A stretch of DNA of 64,000 nt from Nitrospirota bacterium (GTDB lineage: Bacteria; Nitrospirota; Nitrospiria; SBBL01; JAADHI01), in the NCBI GenBank assembly GCA_029261165.1, contig JAJDBV010000042.1, forward strand, positions 1 to 64,000. The letters run 5' to 3'. Below the pieces are notes generated by a model. The model had not been told where the DNA came from and searched no databases. It saw only the letters and a program-made list of their open reading frames with translations. The translations under genes were made by a program, and so were the position numbers. Positions 28,556 through 36,110 of the stretch are shown one piece after another; the stretch's first letter is position 1; every line of letters starts with the position of its first letter.

Positions 28556-30267
28556 GGGGTTTGGGACCTTACTTTCTTAAGGTTTGTTTCTACAGTTTTC
28601 GTGTTTGGATGATTTGGGCCCAATGCCGACTGAAATATTGTAAGCGCCTTTTGATAGGCCTCTGCCGCCTTTTTTAAGTTCCCGGACTTTCTCCACACCT
28701 CACCAAGGTTGTTGTAACTGATGGCAACATTGGGATGCTTTTCTCCAAAGATGGAGACAAAAATTTCCTGAACCCTCGTATAATACCGGATTGCCTGCTC
28801 CAAATCTCCCAAGGCATTCCACGCCGCCCCGAGATTGCTGTATGTGGCAATCACATTAGGGTGATTCTCTCCAAAAGCGCCTGAAATAATCTTCAGTGTT
28901 TTATCATAAAACTTGATCGCCTGCTTCATGTCTCCGAGCGCATACCAGGCCGCCCCCAGGGCATTATAACTGGAGGCCGTTTTAAGATGCCCTTCACCAA
29001 AGAGGGCTAAATTGACGGCAAGGGCCTTCTCATAATATCCCATCGCCCGTTTGAGGTCTCTGCGTTTTCTCCATGCGCCACCCAAGTCGTTGTATCGGAT
29101 CACAATCTCGGGACTATTTTCTCCATAAGCGACCAAATCAACCTCAAGCGCCTTTTCATAATATCTGATCACCTGCTCCATATCACCAACAGTGCTCCAG
29201 GCGAGGCCAAGCGTGTTGTATCGAATCGCAACCTTGGGGTGCTTCTCCCCGTAGACCGCCAAATCAACACCAAGGGCCTTCTCATAATATTCGACCGCCT
29301 TCTTGAGATTTCCGCGTTTTCTCCATGCGCCACCCAGGTTGTCGTATCGGGTGGCAATTGTAGGATGCTTTTCTCCAAAGACAGCCAAATCAGACTGAAG
29401 TGCCTTATTGTAGTACCCGAGTGCTTTATCCTTCTCTCCCAGTGCATTCCATGCCCGACCCAGATTGTCGTAACTGACTGCAATCTTTGCGTGTTCCTTT
29501 CCGAAAATGACTAAATCAACTTCCAGAGCTTTATCATAGTACCCCGCCGCCTTCTTCATGTCCCCGAGTCGGTCCCAGGCCAAACCCAGATGATGATAAC
29601 TCCTCGAAACATTGGCATGCGTCTCTCCAAACTCGGCCAAATCAATCTCCAAGGCCTTGTTGTAATATTCGACCGCCTTTGTTGAACCTCCCAAGAGGTC
29701 AGACACCAAGCCCAGTTGATACAGGGTGTCGCTATTTTCGGCTTCTAGTTCGACTGCCCGCAAGAAATAGTCGCGCGCTTCTTTATACTCCAACCTCAGT
29801 GCCTTGAGTGACCCCAAATCAAATGCATCTGCAGCGGCAGAAAACCTCGTTTCAGATAAGTTTTTTTCGTTTTTCTTTAGCGATGCACGTAAGTGTTTCT
29901 CCGCACCTTCGAGATCCCCTGCGACCAGATCTGCCCTTGCCTTTGCCGCGAGCTTATCCCCGGGAAGGCGCTTTTCAAGACGATCCGCCATCGCCCTGAC
30001 GCTCTCTGAAAGCTCTTGAAGCTTTTCATCGCGACGGCCAATAAAGACATCCTTTTCTTCGAGAATTTCAGACAATCGGAATCGGACTTCTTTTGAAATC
30101 TCATTTTCAGCAGATGCATCCCCACCTGCTGAAGCGCCAAGATGTGGACTGTCCGTGCGCGATAAAGGGGTACGACATCCTGCTAAAAGAAAGAATGCAA
30201 AGAAAACAACCCCATAAATAGTTGTAGGAGCAAATGTCGGGAACAGACCCCAATCTTTTTTAGACAC
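28552..30267 (-). CDS. TPR-repeat lipoprotein
   Basis: 571 aa. The N-terminus ends in the lipobox LLAGC (Cys31), so it is probably a lipoprotein. Residues about 50-165 are charged and helical. From about 185 to 562 nine consecutive 42-residue units follow the pattern YxxLGxAWxxxGxxxKAxxYYxKAL, ending in FGExHPxVA. These are kinesin-light-chain-type tetratricopeptide repeats that make a protein-binding superhelix. The GTG start at 30267 has AGGCAGGAT upstream. It overlaps the pentahaem cytochrome gene, suggesting a structural partner or assembly scaffold. A strong terminator separates it from the upstream monohaem cytochrome. Confidence 0.88.
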   Translation of the reverse strand: MSKKDWGLFPTFAPTTIYGVVFFAFFLLAGCRTPLSRTDSPHLGASAGGDASAENEISKEVRFRLSEILEEKDVFIGRRDEKLQELSESVRAMADRLEKRLPGDKLAAKARADLVAGDLEGAEKHLRASLKKNEKNLSETRFSAAADAFDLGSLKALRLEYKEARDYFLRAVELEAENSDTLYQLGLVSDLLGGSTKAVEYYNKALEIDLAEFGETHANVSRSYHHLGLAWDRLGDMKKAAGYYDKALEVDLVIFGKEHAKIAVSYDNLGRAWNALGEKDKALGYYNKALQSDLAVFGEKHPTIATRYDNLGGAWRKRGNLKKAVEYYEKALGVDLAVYGEKHPKVAIRYNTLGLAWSTVGDMEQVIRYYEKALEVDLVAYGENSPEIVIRYNDLGGAWRKRRDLKRAMGYYEKALAVNLALFGEGHLKTASSYNALGAAWYALGDMKQAIKFYDKTLKIISGAFGENHPNVIATYSNLGAAWNALGDLEQAIRYYTRVQEIFVSIFGEKHPNVAISYNNLGEVWRKSGNLKKAAEAYQKALTIFQSALGPNHPNTKTVETNLKKVRSQTP

Positions 30268-30322
30268 AATCCTGCCTCGTAAATTTAATTGAAGAACCCC
30301 ACCCTAGAAGTCTACAGCAATA

Positions 30323-30353
30323 AAAAAGGGGAACCGGAACGGTTCCCCTTTTT
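30323..30353 (-). terminator. Rho-independent terminator after the monohaem cytochrome genes
   Basis: A perfect 14-bp stem (30323-30336 with 30340-30353) closes a 3-nt GAA loop. The stem has a GC core GGGGAACCG flanked by A5 and T5 tracts, so it can act in both directions. It lies 21 bp beyond the stop of the cytochrome gene at 30374. Confidence 0.93.
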
Positions 30354-30373
30354 AGTACTTAATGGATACGCAG

Positions 30374-30823
30374 TTATTTTTTCTTTCCCAGGCTTCTTTC
30401 ATACAAAAGGACGAGCCATGCCTCGTCTTCGGTGATTACGCTGCCCACCATCGGCATCATCGCTGTTCCGGGTATACCCTCCCGGATCACCCAAAACAGT
30501 TCTCCGTCTGTCCTCATTCCATGAAAGCCAGCGTTTGTGAAGTTCCGGGGAGAGGGATCCAGGCCAGGTGCGGCCAGACCATCTCCTCTTCCCTCTTTCC
30601 CGTGACAGGTAAAGCAGGTTGCCTTTGTCTGATAAAGGGCCTTCCCCTTCGCGATGTTCTCAGAAGTCGCGCGATAGGGATTCTTTAAGGCCTGGGCCTC
30701 CTTCAACCTCTCTCTCGGCACCCGTATCTTCGATAATTCAGACTCCGCTCCATAAGAAAGCGAAAACATCAAGACAACCGAGAGTCCACACAAAACACCT
30801 TTTAACACCTTCGGCACATCCAA
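30374..30823 (-). CDS. Exported monohaem cytochrome c
   Basis: 149 aa. A signal peptide ends near SLSYGA (residue 25). One haem site, CFTCH (Cys70, Cys73, His74), is followed by GKEGRGDG, as in class I cytochrome c. A Met in GTAMMPM is the probable distal ligand. The C-terminal helix ends in ERSLGKKK. The protein is a clear paralogue of the product encoded 24 bp upstream. The start is TTG at 30823; later GTG codons are possible. It probably carries electrons in the periplasm. Confidence 0.9.
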   Translation of the reverse strand: MDVPKVLKGVLCGLSVVLMFSLSYGAESELSKIRVPRERLKEAQALKNPYRATSENIAKGKALYQTKATCFTCHGKEGRGDGLAAPGLDPSPRNFTNAGFHGMRTDGELFWVIREGIPGTAMMPMVGSVITEDEAWLVLLYERSLGKKK

Positions 30824-30847
30824 CGAACGACGATTCGTTTTAAAGGC

Positions 30848-31291
30848 TTACTTCAAAAGACTCATTTCAAAGAGGACGATCAGTGCAGCTTCTTCCTCTG
30901 AAACGATCCCCGGCGAATACGAAATCATCCCGGTTCCTTCAATACCGTTCTGGACAACCCACATGTATTCACCCGCCTGCCTATTCTTCATTAAGGGATT
31001 ATGGAAATCCCGTGGACCCGGATCAAGTGCCGCTCCCGCGATACCATCGCCTTTTCCCTCATTTCCGTGACAGGTAAAACAGGTCGCTTTACCCGTAAAG
31101 AGGGCTTTTCCCTTGGCAATATTCTCAGGGGTGGCGGGGAAAGGATTCTTCCACTCTCTGGCCTCTTCCATTTCATCGGCCGGAACACGGGCCTTGCCCA
31201 CGTCCGATTCCTTCCCCGGCTCAGACATGGCGACACTAACACTAAATAAAGTGGCAGTAAACAGGGCTAATGCTGTAATACCAAATTTCAT
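30848..31291 (-). CDS. Exported monohaem cytochrome c, paralogue of the neighbour
   Basis: 147 aa with a signal peptide ending around AMSEP (residue 23). CFTCH (Cys71, Cys74, His75) and GNEGKGDG mark one haem c. GTGMIS supplies a likely Met ligand. The region from VPADEMEEAREWKNPFPATPENIAKG onwards parallels the downstream paralogue almost residue for residue, so they arose by tandem duplication. The ATG has GGAGGTG at ideal spacing, and a strong promoter lies upstream (31424-31451). It is divergent from the NAD-domain kinase. Confidence 0.93.
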   Translation of the reverse strand: MKFGITALALFTATLFSVSVAMSEPGKESDVGKARVPADEMEEAREWKNPFPATPENIAKGKALFTGKATCFTCHGNEGKGDGIAGAALDPGPRDFHNPLMKNRQAGEYMWVVQNGIEGTGMISYSPGIVSEEEAALIVLFEMSLLK

Positions 31292-31383
31292 CTACACCTC
31301 CTCTATAATCTTGATTATCTCTACCAACACCTATATTAGATACATACAGTAACCCGTTACATATCCCAATCCTCCCTATAATC

Positions 31384-31405
31384 GATGTGAACAGGGATCT
31401 ACATC
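31384..31405. promoter_or_regulatory. Candidate operator palindrome in the cytochrome 5' leader
   Basis: A 22-bp imperfect dyad of the form GATGTnnA-N6-TnnACATC. It lies just downstream of the minus-strand cytochrome promoter, at about +12 to +33. The position suits a repressor or regulator site, possibly for the NarL-type regulator encoded nearby. Binding is inference only. Confidence 0.35.
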
Positions 31406-31423
31406 AGGATAGTGACCCTCACC

Positions 31424-31451
31424 ATATTATAGAGATTTGCAAAACTGTCAA
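31424..31451 (-). promoter_or_regulatory. Candidate sigma-70 promoter for the monohaem cytochrome operon
   Basis: On the minus strand a perfect TTGACA (31451-31446) is followed after 16 bp by TAATAT (31429-31424). An overlapping perfect TATAAT (31431-31426) lies at 14-bp spacing. The leader to the ATG at 31291 would be about 120 nt. Confidence 0.55.
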
Positions 31452-31563
31452 GTCTTTTTTTAATACCCATGTGGATACGATTGTGCCATCAAGGGCCCTC
31501 TGCGGAAGATAGGATGTGAAGATCAGGGGAAAGTTATTGACAAAATCGCAACCACACCGTGTA

Positions 31564-31593
31564 TTGACTATGGAACCAATTTAGACTAATAAT
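31564..31593 (+). promoter_or_regulatory. Candidate promoter for the small peptide-kinase operon
   Basis: TTGACT (31564-31569), 18 bp, AATAAT (31588-31593); each hexamer matches at five of six positions. A second option slightly upstream is TTGACA (31537-31542), 17 bp, TGTATT (31560-31565). The wider stretch 31292-31641 has no other gene. Confidence 0.45.
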
Positions 31594-31641
31594 CCGACAA
31601 TGCTTGTTTTCACAAACGCAGCCAAAAATAAGAAGATCGCA

Positions 31642-31743
31642 ATGAAACATTCGATGCTATTCTTAACCGGCCTTGCTGTCGGCACCGCAGCGGGTCCGGC
31701 GTTCGGACCAAGACCGGAAATGCGGATTGAGAGGCCGTCATGA
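31642..31743 (+). CDS. Putative small hydrophobic peptide upstream of the kinase
   Basis: 33 aa from the ATG at 31642, or 47 aa from an in-frame ATG at 31600. It reads as a short charged start, one hydrophobic stretch (MLFLTGLAVGTAAG) and a basic, Pro-rich tail ending ERPS. It would make a single membrane helix or an exported peptide. An AAGAAGATC purine tract precedes the later ATG. Its stop is 13 bp before the kinase ATG, so it could be a cotranslated small membrane partner. I do not recognise a family, and it may not be translated. Confidence 0.4.
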   Translation: MKHSMLFLTGLAVGTAAGPAFGPRPEMRIERPS

Positions 31744-31756
31744 TGTTGGAAAGTCC

Positions 31757-32791
31757 ATGTTGACAAAGGTGGCCATAATCGGTGCCGGTAAAGGAGGCCT
31801 GTCTCTCATAGAAATTCTTTATGACGATCCGCTGGTTCAGATTGTCGGCGTTGCCGACGTGGACAAGCATGCACCCGGAATCAGGCTCGCCAAAAAGTTA
31901 AAGATCCCTGTCACCCAGAATTATAAAAAATTACTCCAGTCCAAAAAAGCCGATCTGGTTATTGATGTCAGTGGGAATCAGTCGGTGGAAGAAACCCTTC
32001 ATGTGGCCATGCCTCCCGGGACAGCAATCATTGGAGGCCCTTCGGCAAAATTTATGTGGCAATTAATCGAAGAGCGAATAAAGAGCAAGGAGAGGATAGA
32101 ACAACATCTCCTGGAATATCAATCGCTCTATCGTCTCTACGTAAAAGAAGTCGAATTGGCCATCGCCGAAGAACGAACCCGGATTGCCTGCGACATTCAC
32201 GACGGCCTGGTGCAGACTCTGGTTGGACTCAGTTATCGACTTGATTACTGCTCCGATCAGATGGAGAAAAACCGCGCACGATCCATCGCATCTCTCCACG
32301 AGACAAAAAAACTGTTAAAGGAAGGGATCTCGGAGGCACGGGAAGTGATATTTAATCTACGCCCGATTTTGATTGACCAATCAGGTCTCTCCCGTTCTTT
32401 GGAAAATTATCTCAAAACCTATCACCGGCAATATCAGATTAAGACCACCTTGAAGACGGCGGTCAATGAGCGACTAATCGCATCCCAAACAAAAATCTTT
32501 GTTTTCCGAATCATCCAGGAAGCCCTGGCAAATGTGCAAAAACATGCGCGTGCCAAACGGGTCGACGTCAAGGTCAGCATTAAAAATGAAACGATGCATG
32601 TTTCCATCATCGATAATGGCGTCGGGTTTGATCAAGAGAAGGTAAAACGGGATCAGAATGGACAACGCTCATTCGGCCTTCAAGCCATTACCGAGCGGGC
32701 CCGTTTGCTGGGCGGACAGGCAAAAATAACAACACGACTGGGAAAGGGGACGCGTGTTGCTATTCAGATCCCGATAGGAAGCTCTGACTAA
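31757..32791 (+). CDS. NarL-type histidine kinase with N-terminal Rossmann NAD(P)-binding sensor
   Basis: 344 aa, no membrane segment. Residues 1-100 form a dinucleotide-binding domain: VAIIGAGKGG (Gly9, Gly11, Gly14), an acidic end of strand two (ADVD, 33-36) and ADLVIDVSGN (66-74) as in homoserine or acetaldehyde dehydrogenases. A coiled linker follows (102-140). The HisKA_3 box holds the phospho-acceptor His148 in RIACDIHDG. HATPase_c has the N-box QEALANVQKHA (Asn259) and DNGVGF. The ATG at 31757 is chosen because the Rossmann strand starts there. The NarL-type regulator downstream is the likely partner. The layout predicts sensing of NAD(H)/NADP(H) or a metabolite; the ligand is inference. 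Confidence 0.9.
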   Translation: MLTKVAIIGAGKGGLSLIEILYDDPLVQIVGVADVDKHAPGIRLAKKLKIPVTQNYKKLLQSKKADLVIDVSGNQSVEETLHVAMPPGTAIIGGPSAKFMWQLIEERIKSKERIEQHLLEYQSLYRLYVKEVELAIAEERTRIACDIHDGLVQTLVGLSYRLDYCSDQMEKNRARSIASLHETKKLLKEGISEAREVIFNLRPILIDQSGLSRSLENYLKTYHRQYQIKTTLKTAVNERLIASQTKIFVFRIIQEALANVQKHARAKRVDVKVSIKNETMHVSIIDNGVGFDQEKVKRDQNGQRSFGLQAITERARLLGGQAKITTRLGKGTRVAIQIPIGSSD

Positions 32792-32798
32792 GTCTGGG

Positions 32799-32922
32799 TT
32801 GAGTTTTTCAGGAGATAAAATGTTTCGATTCAAGGCAAAAATCGCAGAGGATGGTTCTCGCGAAGCCATAGCTCGCTATTGTTAAGATTTACAACGCAGA
32901 AGCGGGACATTTTTGCCCTCAA
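32799..32922. repeat. Possible third intergenic repeat between kinase and regulator
   Basis: 124 bp with imperfect inverted ends (TTGAGTTTTT at the left; the right end reads TTGAGGGCAAAAATG on the minus strand). It shares TCTCGCGAAGCCA with copy A (26896-27054) and has an ACAACGCAG word resembling its AGCAACGCAG. It may belong to a related family. The relationship is weaker than that between copies A and B. The 182-bp gap holds no gene. Confidence 0.4.
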
Positions 32923-32973
32923 AAAACAATGCATGACTTATTCAGAGCTTTACACACAGGAGATGACCACCCA

Positions 32974-33654
32974 TTGAAGAAGATCAAGGTTCTCATTGCA
33001 GATGATCATCGTGTGGTTCGTGAAGGACTGGGTGCCATACTCAAGACCAAGCGCGACATGAATGTTGTGGGGGAAGCCAAGAACGGCCTTGAAGCACTGC
33101 AGATGGCCAAAAAACTGAAACCGGAAGTCATTCTGATGGATATCTCCATGCCTGAAATGAATGGCATTGAAGCCACCCGCTTAATCAAGAAAGCCTTCCC
33201 GCACATCGGGATTGTCGCGCTGACCATGCATGACGATGATCAGACCATTTTCGAACTGGTTCGTTCCGGCATCAATGGATATCTCCTGAAAGACTCGGAG
33301 TCCGCAGATATTGTAAAGGCCATCCGATCAATCTACAAAGGAGAATCGGTCATTCATCCATTTATCGCAAAAAAAATCCTCGAAGAATTCACTCAAAAAG
33401 GGAACGTACGAGAAAAGAAAAAAGTCGGCAATCAATACAACTTGACTGAGAGAGAGATCGATGTTTTACAACGGGTCGCGACGGGGAAGACAAACAAAGA
33501 AATTGCGGTGGATTTAATGCTCAGTGATAAAACAATCAAGAACCATATTCGAAAAATATTTTACAAAATGAAAGTCGACGACCGAACCAAGGCTGCCATT
33601 CAGGGGATTAAGGACGGGATCATTGACCTGGATCAGGAAACGACAACCCCATAA
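32974..33654 (+). CDS. NarL/FixJ-family response regulator
   Basis: 226 aa from a TTG at 32974 with AGGAG 11 nt upstream. The frame opens at 32929, but the added 15 residues lie before the conserved first strand. The receiver has acidic pocket ADDH and phospho-acceptor Asp56 in LMDISMP. The LuxR-type helix-turn-helix (about 158-205) reads LTEREIDVLQRVATGKTNKEIA and SDKTIKNHI. It should bind DNA as a dimer after phosphotransfer from the HisKA_3 kinase immediately upstream. Likely targets are its own operon and the divergent cytochrome genes, but no NarL-type heptamer was identified with confidence. Confidence 0.93.
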   Translation: MKKIKVLIADDHRVVREGLGAILKTKRDMNVVGEAKNGLEALQMAKKLKPEVILMDISMPEMNGIEATRLIKKAFPHIGIVALTMHDDDQTIFELVRSGINGYLLKDSESADIVKAIRSIYKGESVIHPFIAKKILEEFTQKGNVREKKKVGNQYNLTEREIDVLQRVATGKTNKEIAVDLMLSDKTIKNHIRKIFYKMKVDDRTKAAIQGIKDGIIDLDQETTTP

Positions 33655-33707
33655 CGCGGGCCCCGGCCTACGCACTCCCCTGAAATTCCGGCAGATAAAA
33701 AAACGCC

Positions 33708-34025
33708 CTAGGACACCGGGTTCCTTTTGGCAAGATGGACGACAACCTCCTTCGCAACAAGTTGATCTTTGTGGGTCGTAAACGTCACAATCACGGTATC
33801 ATCCGTGTTGACTTTCCTAAGCAGTTCACCCGAGCTCAAAAAACGAATCGGTTTCTGGCTTTCCGCATCGATAATCACCAGAAGCCCGTTGACCTGATCG
33901 CTTTTTGTGACGACACCCACATGCTTTCCCGGCCCCATATTCAAACAAGCCCAGGCAATTGGCGCCGCCGCCAATAAACCGAAAACGAAGACAAACGTCC
34001 AAACCATTGATCTCATTTTTAACAT
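33708..34025 (-). CDS. Small exported protein, unknown function
   Basis: 105 aa. A Sec-type signal peptide runs to about residue 26 (AAPIAWA), followed directly by Cys, although the lipobox is not canonical. The mature part (about 80 aa) is beta-rich and reads like a small OB- or SH3-type barrel. I recognise no family. The ATG has GGGAGGGAAG upstream. It lies downstream of the response regulator but on the opposite strand, so the two are convergent. Confidence 0.65.
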   Translation of the reverse strand: MLKMRSMVWTFVFVFGLLAAAPIAWACLNMGPGKHVGVVTKSDQVNGLLVIIDAESQKPIRFLSSGELLRKVNTDDTVIVTFTTHKDQLVAKEVVVHLAKRNPVS

Positions 34026-34118
34026 ATCTCTTCCCTCCCCTATACAGGATAGCGTAAGTGATTTAAGCCCTGTGAGTCAACACTCAGCCGGCAAGCGCGC
34101 TCTCTCCGATAATATCGC

Positions 34119-34496
34119 TCACCCATCCGCAGCGGGTTGTCCCGCCTTTTTAAAGAGAGAAATCACATAGGCTCCCGTCAGTTGCAGGCTTCCCAGGGCG
34201 ACCAGATACATCCCCGGCCCTAATACATATTCATTACGTGAATAATCATAAAAAAGCATCGCAATCACGATAAACACAATAAAGCCGACGAGACCGGTGA
34301 CCCAGGCTAAGAGTTCCGTTCTGATGATGAGGTCGAATGAAGCCGCCAGGAAGCCGATGACCCCCAGACCGAAAACAAGCTTTCCATCAAAGGTTTCGAT
34401 TCCTTTTATGTTCGTGATAAAAATTTTCGGCTGTATCCACTGAAGGAAACAACTCGCGACGACAAGAGCTGTATTATAAAATATGAAAAACTTCAC
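34119..34496 (-). CDS. Small integral membrane protein, unknown function
   Basis: 125 aa with four hydrophobic segments (about residues 5-22, 42-60, 65-85, 95-115). The GTG start at 34496 is strongly supported by AGGAGGATGGG. It is transcribed away from the YgfZ-type gene, and the short space between their starts presumably holds both promoters. No family was recognised and no charged residues suggest transport of a known substrate. Confidence 0.65.
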   Translation of the reverse strand: MKFFIFYNTALVVASCFLQWIQPKIFITNIKGIETFDGKLVFGLGVIGFLAASFDLIIRTELLAWVTGLVGFIVFIVIAMLFYDYSRNEYVLGPGMYLVALGSLQLTGAYVISLFKKAGQPAADG

Positions 34497-34659
34497 CCCA
34501 TCCTCCTATAAACGACGATACGATATACCAAAAACTCAGAGAAATTGCAAAGTCCATCCTCCGACGAACCTCCCTGTTGAAGTCTTCCAGTTTGACCCTA
34601 AAGAAAAAGCCATGCTATACAATGTGGCAGAGTTCATTTCCCAGGGAGATCCTTACACG

Positions 34660-35745
34660 ATGCAAAAACTGAGACTGCGTGACGAACATCAACAAGCTGG
34701 AGCATGCTTCGCCCCCTATGGCGAATGGGAGCTTCCGGAAAACTATGGCGACCTGAACAAGGAATATCATGCTGTTCGGAACGGCGTCGGACTCGCGGAT
34801 CTTTCCTATCAGGGCCACTTCCTGGTGAGCGGATCGGACCATGTCCCCTTTATGCAAAAACTGATCAGCAACGACATGGCCCTTCTTTCAAAAGATCGGG
34901 GGATATATACCACCCTGTTAACGGCCAAAGGCAAGGTCTTATCCGAGTTCACATTGTATTCTTTATCCGATGGCTTGTTCATGGAGGTCGAATCATCGAA
35001 TGCCGTAAAGACGAAGGAACAGTTGCTCCGCTTTAAGTTACGCTCCCAGATTAAGATTGAAACGCTTCCCTGGGGAAGGCTCATGATATCGGGTCCGCGC
35101 GCGAAGACGATGCTCGAAAAATTTTTTGGGGCGCCCCTCCCGTCTATGGAAGAGAGATCCTTCTTTACGAGAGCATGGGAAGGTTTCTCTCTCCTCTGTA
35201 TCAAGCGATCGATCACAGGAGAAGAAGATTACCACCTTTATCTCCCTGGAGAGGGCCTCCCGCTATTCTGGGAAAAAATCTCATCAAGCGGAGAAAATCT
35301 TGGCCTGCGGCCCATTGGCCAGACAGCCTTGGAAATCCTTCGAATTGAAGCCGGAATCCCCCGCTACGGGCTTGAGATCGATGAAGATATTCTCCCTATT
35401 GAGGCGGGTTTGCAGGAAGAAGCAATCAGTTATACAAAAGGATGCTATCCCGGCCAGGAGGTTGTCGCCCGAATAAAGACCTACGGCCATGTGAACAAAA
35501 ACCTTTATGGATTGAGCCTGGAAGGGCCCGAACTTCCGGATCAAAAAAGTCAGATCTTTGTCGACGATAAAAAGGTGGGCTGGATTACCAGCACAACCCG
35601 GTCGCCTCTTACAGGAAAAGTTATTGCCATGTGTTATTTGCGCCCACAGTTTGCGGTTCCGGGTACAAGCCTTGAAGTGGACGTTGGCGGCACCCGGACA
35701 GCCGCCCAGGCGCGACCCTTTCCCATTAAAAGAAGCGCTGCGTAA
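34660..35745 (+). CDS. YgfZ/GcvT-family folate-binding protein
   Basis: 361 aa. The chain follows the aminomethyltransferase fold and carries the YgfZ signature KGCYPGQE with its conserved Cys. YgfZ-type proteins use folate in repair or assembly of Fe-S enzymes. Close GcvT would lack this signature. I chose the ATG at 34660 with GGAG 11 nt upstream. The open frame reaches 34483, but that would overlap the divergent gene's start codon and adds unconserved residues. A small thiamine-binding-type gene follows 9 bp downstream. Confidence 0.85.
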   Translation: MQKLRLRDEHQQAGACFAPYGEWELPENYGDLNKEYHAVRNGVGLADLSYQGHFLVSGSDHVPFMQKLISNDMALLSKDRGIYTTLLTAKGKVLSEFTLYSLSDGLFMEVESSNAVKTKEQLLRFKLRSQIKIETLPWGRLMISGPRAKTMLEKFFGAPLPSMEERSFFTRAWEGFSLLCIKRSITGEEDYHLYLPGEGLPLFWEKISSSGENLGLRPIGQTALEILRIEAGIPRYGLEIDEDILPIEAGLQEEAISYTKGCYPGQEVVARIKTYGHVNKNLYGLSLEGPELPDQKSQIFVDDKKVGWITSTTRSPLTGKVIAMCYLRPQFAVPGTSLEVDVGGTRTAAQARPFPIKRSAA

Positions 35746-35754
35746 GGAGCACCC

Positions 35755-36090
35755 ATGACCGATCAGAAAAGAGAGGATACCACGATCTTGTTAGAGTTTT
35801 CGATGTCCCCCATGACAGAGGGGCAGAGTGTGAGCAAATACGTCTCACGTTCTCTTGAGATCATTGATCAGAGCGGGCTTGAATATCGTCTCAACCCTAT
35901 GGGCACCGTTGTTGAGGGTCCGTGGGACGAGGTGATGGGGGTCGTAAAGGCTTGCTGGGAACGGATGAAGGAAGATTGCGACCGCGTCTCTACTGTGGTG
36001 AAAATCGATTACCGGAAAGGAAAAATGGGAAGACTCACCAGCAAAATCAAAAGCGTGGAGAAAAAACTCGGTCGGCGGTTACAGACCTAA
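35755..36090 (+). CDS. MTH1187-family thiamine-binding protein
   Basis: 111 aa, matching the small MTH1187/YkoF-like (DUF77) fold. The SMSPMTEGQSVSKYV opening and the YRLNPMGTVVEG segment are typical. Members bind thiamine-like ligands in structural studies, but the cellular role is unclear. AAGGAG precedes the ATG. The gene is 9 bp after the YgfZ-type gene and probably cotranscribed. It converges on radA. Confidence 0.87.
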   Translation: MTDQKREDTTILLEFSMSPMTEGQSVSKYVSRSLEIIDQSGLEYRLNPMGTVVEGPWDEVMGVVKACWERMKEDCDRVSTVVKIDYRKGKMGRLTSKIKSVEKKLGRRLQT

Positions 36091-36110
36091 GCTCCTGCGA
36101 AAGATTATGC

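Noticed and set aside
28600-29700. Regular 126-bp repeats resembling a tandem array or CRISPR
   Set aside because: They are the coding repeats of TPR units in one open frame; spacers and invariant direct repeats are absent.
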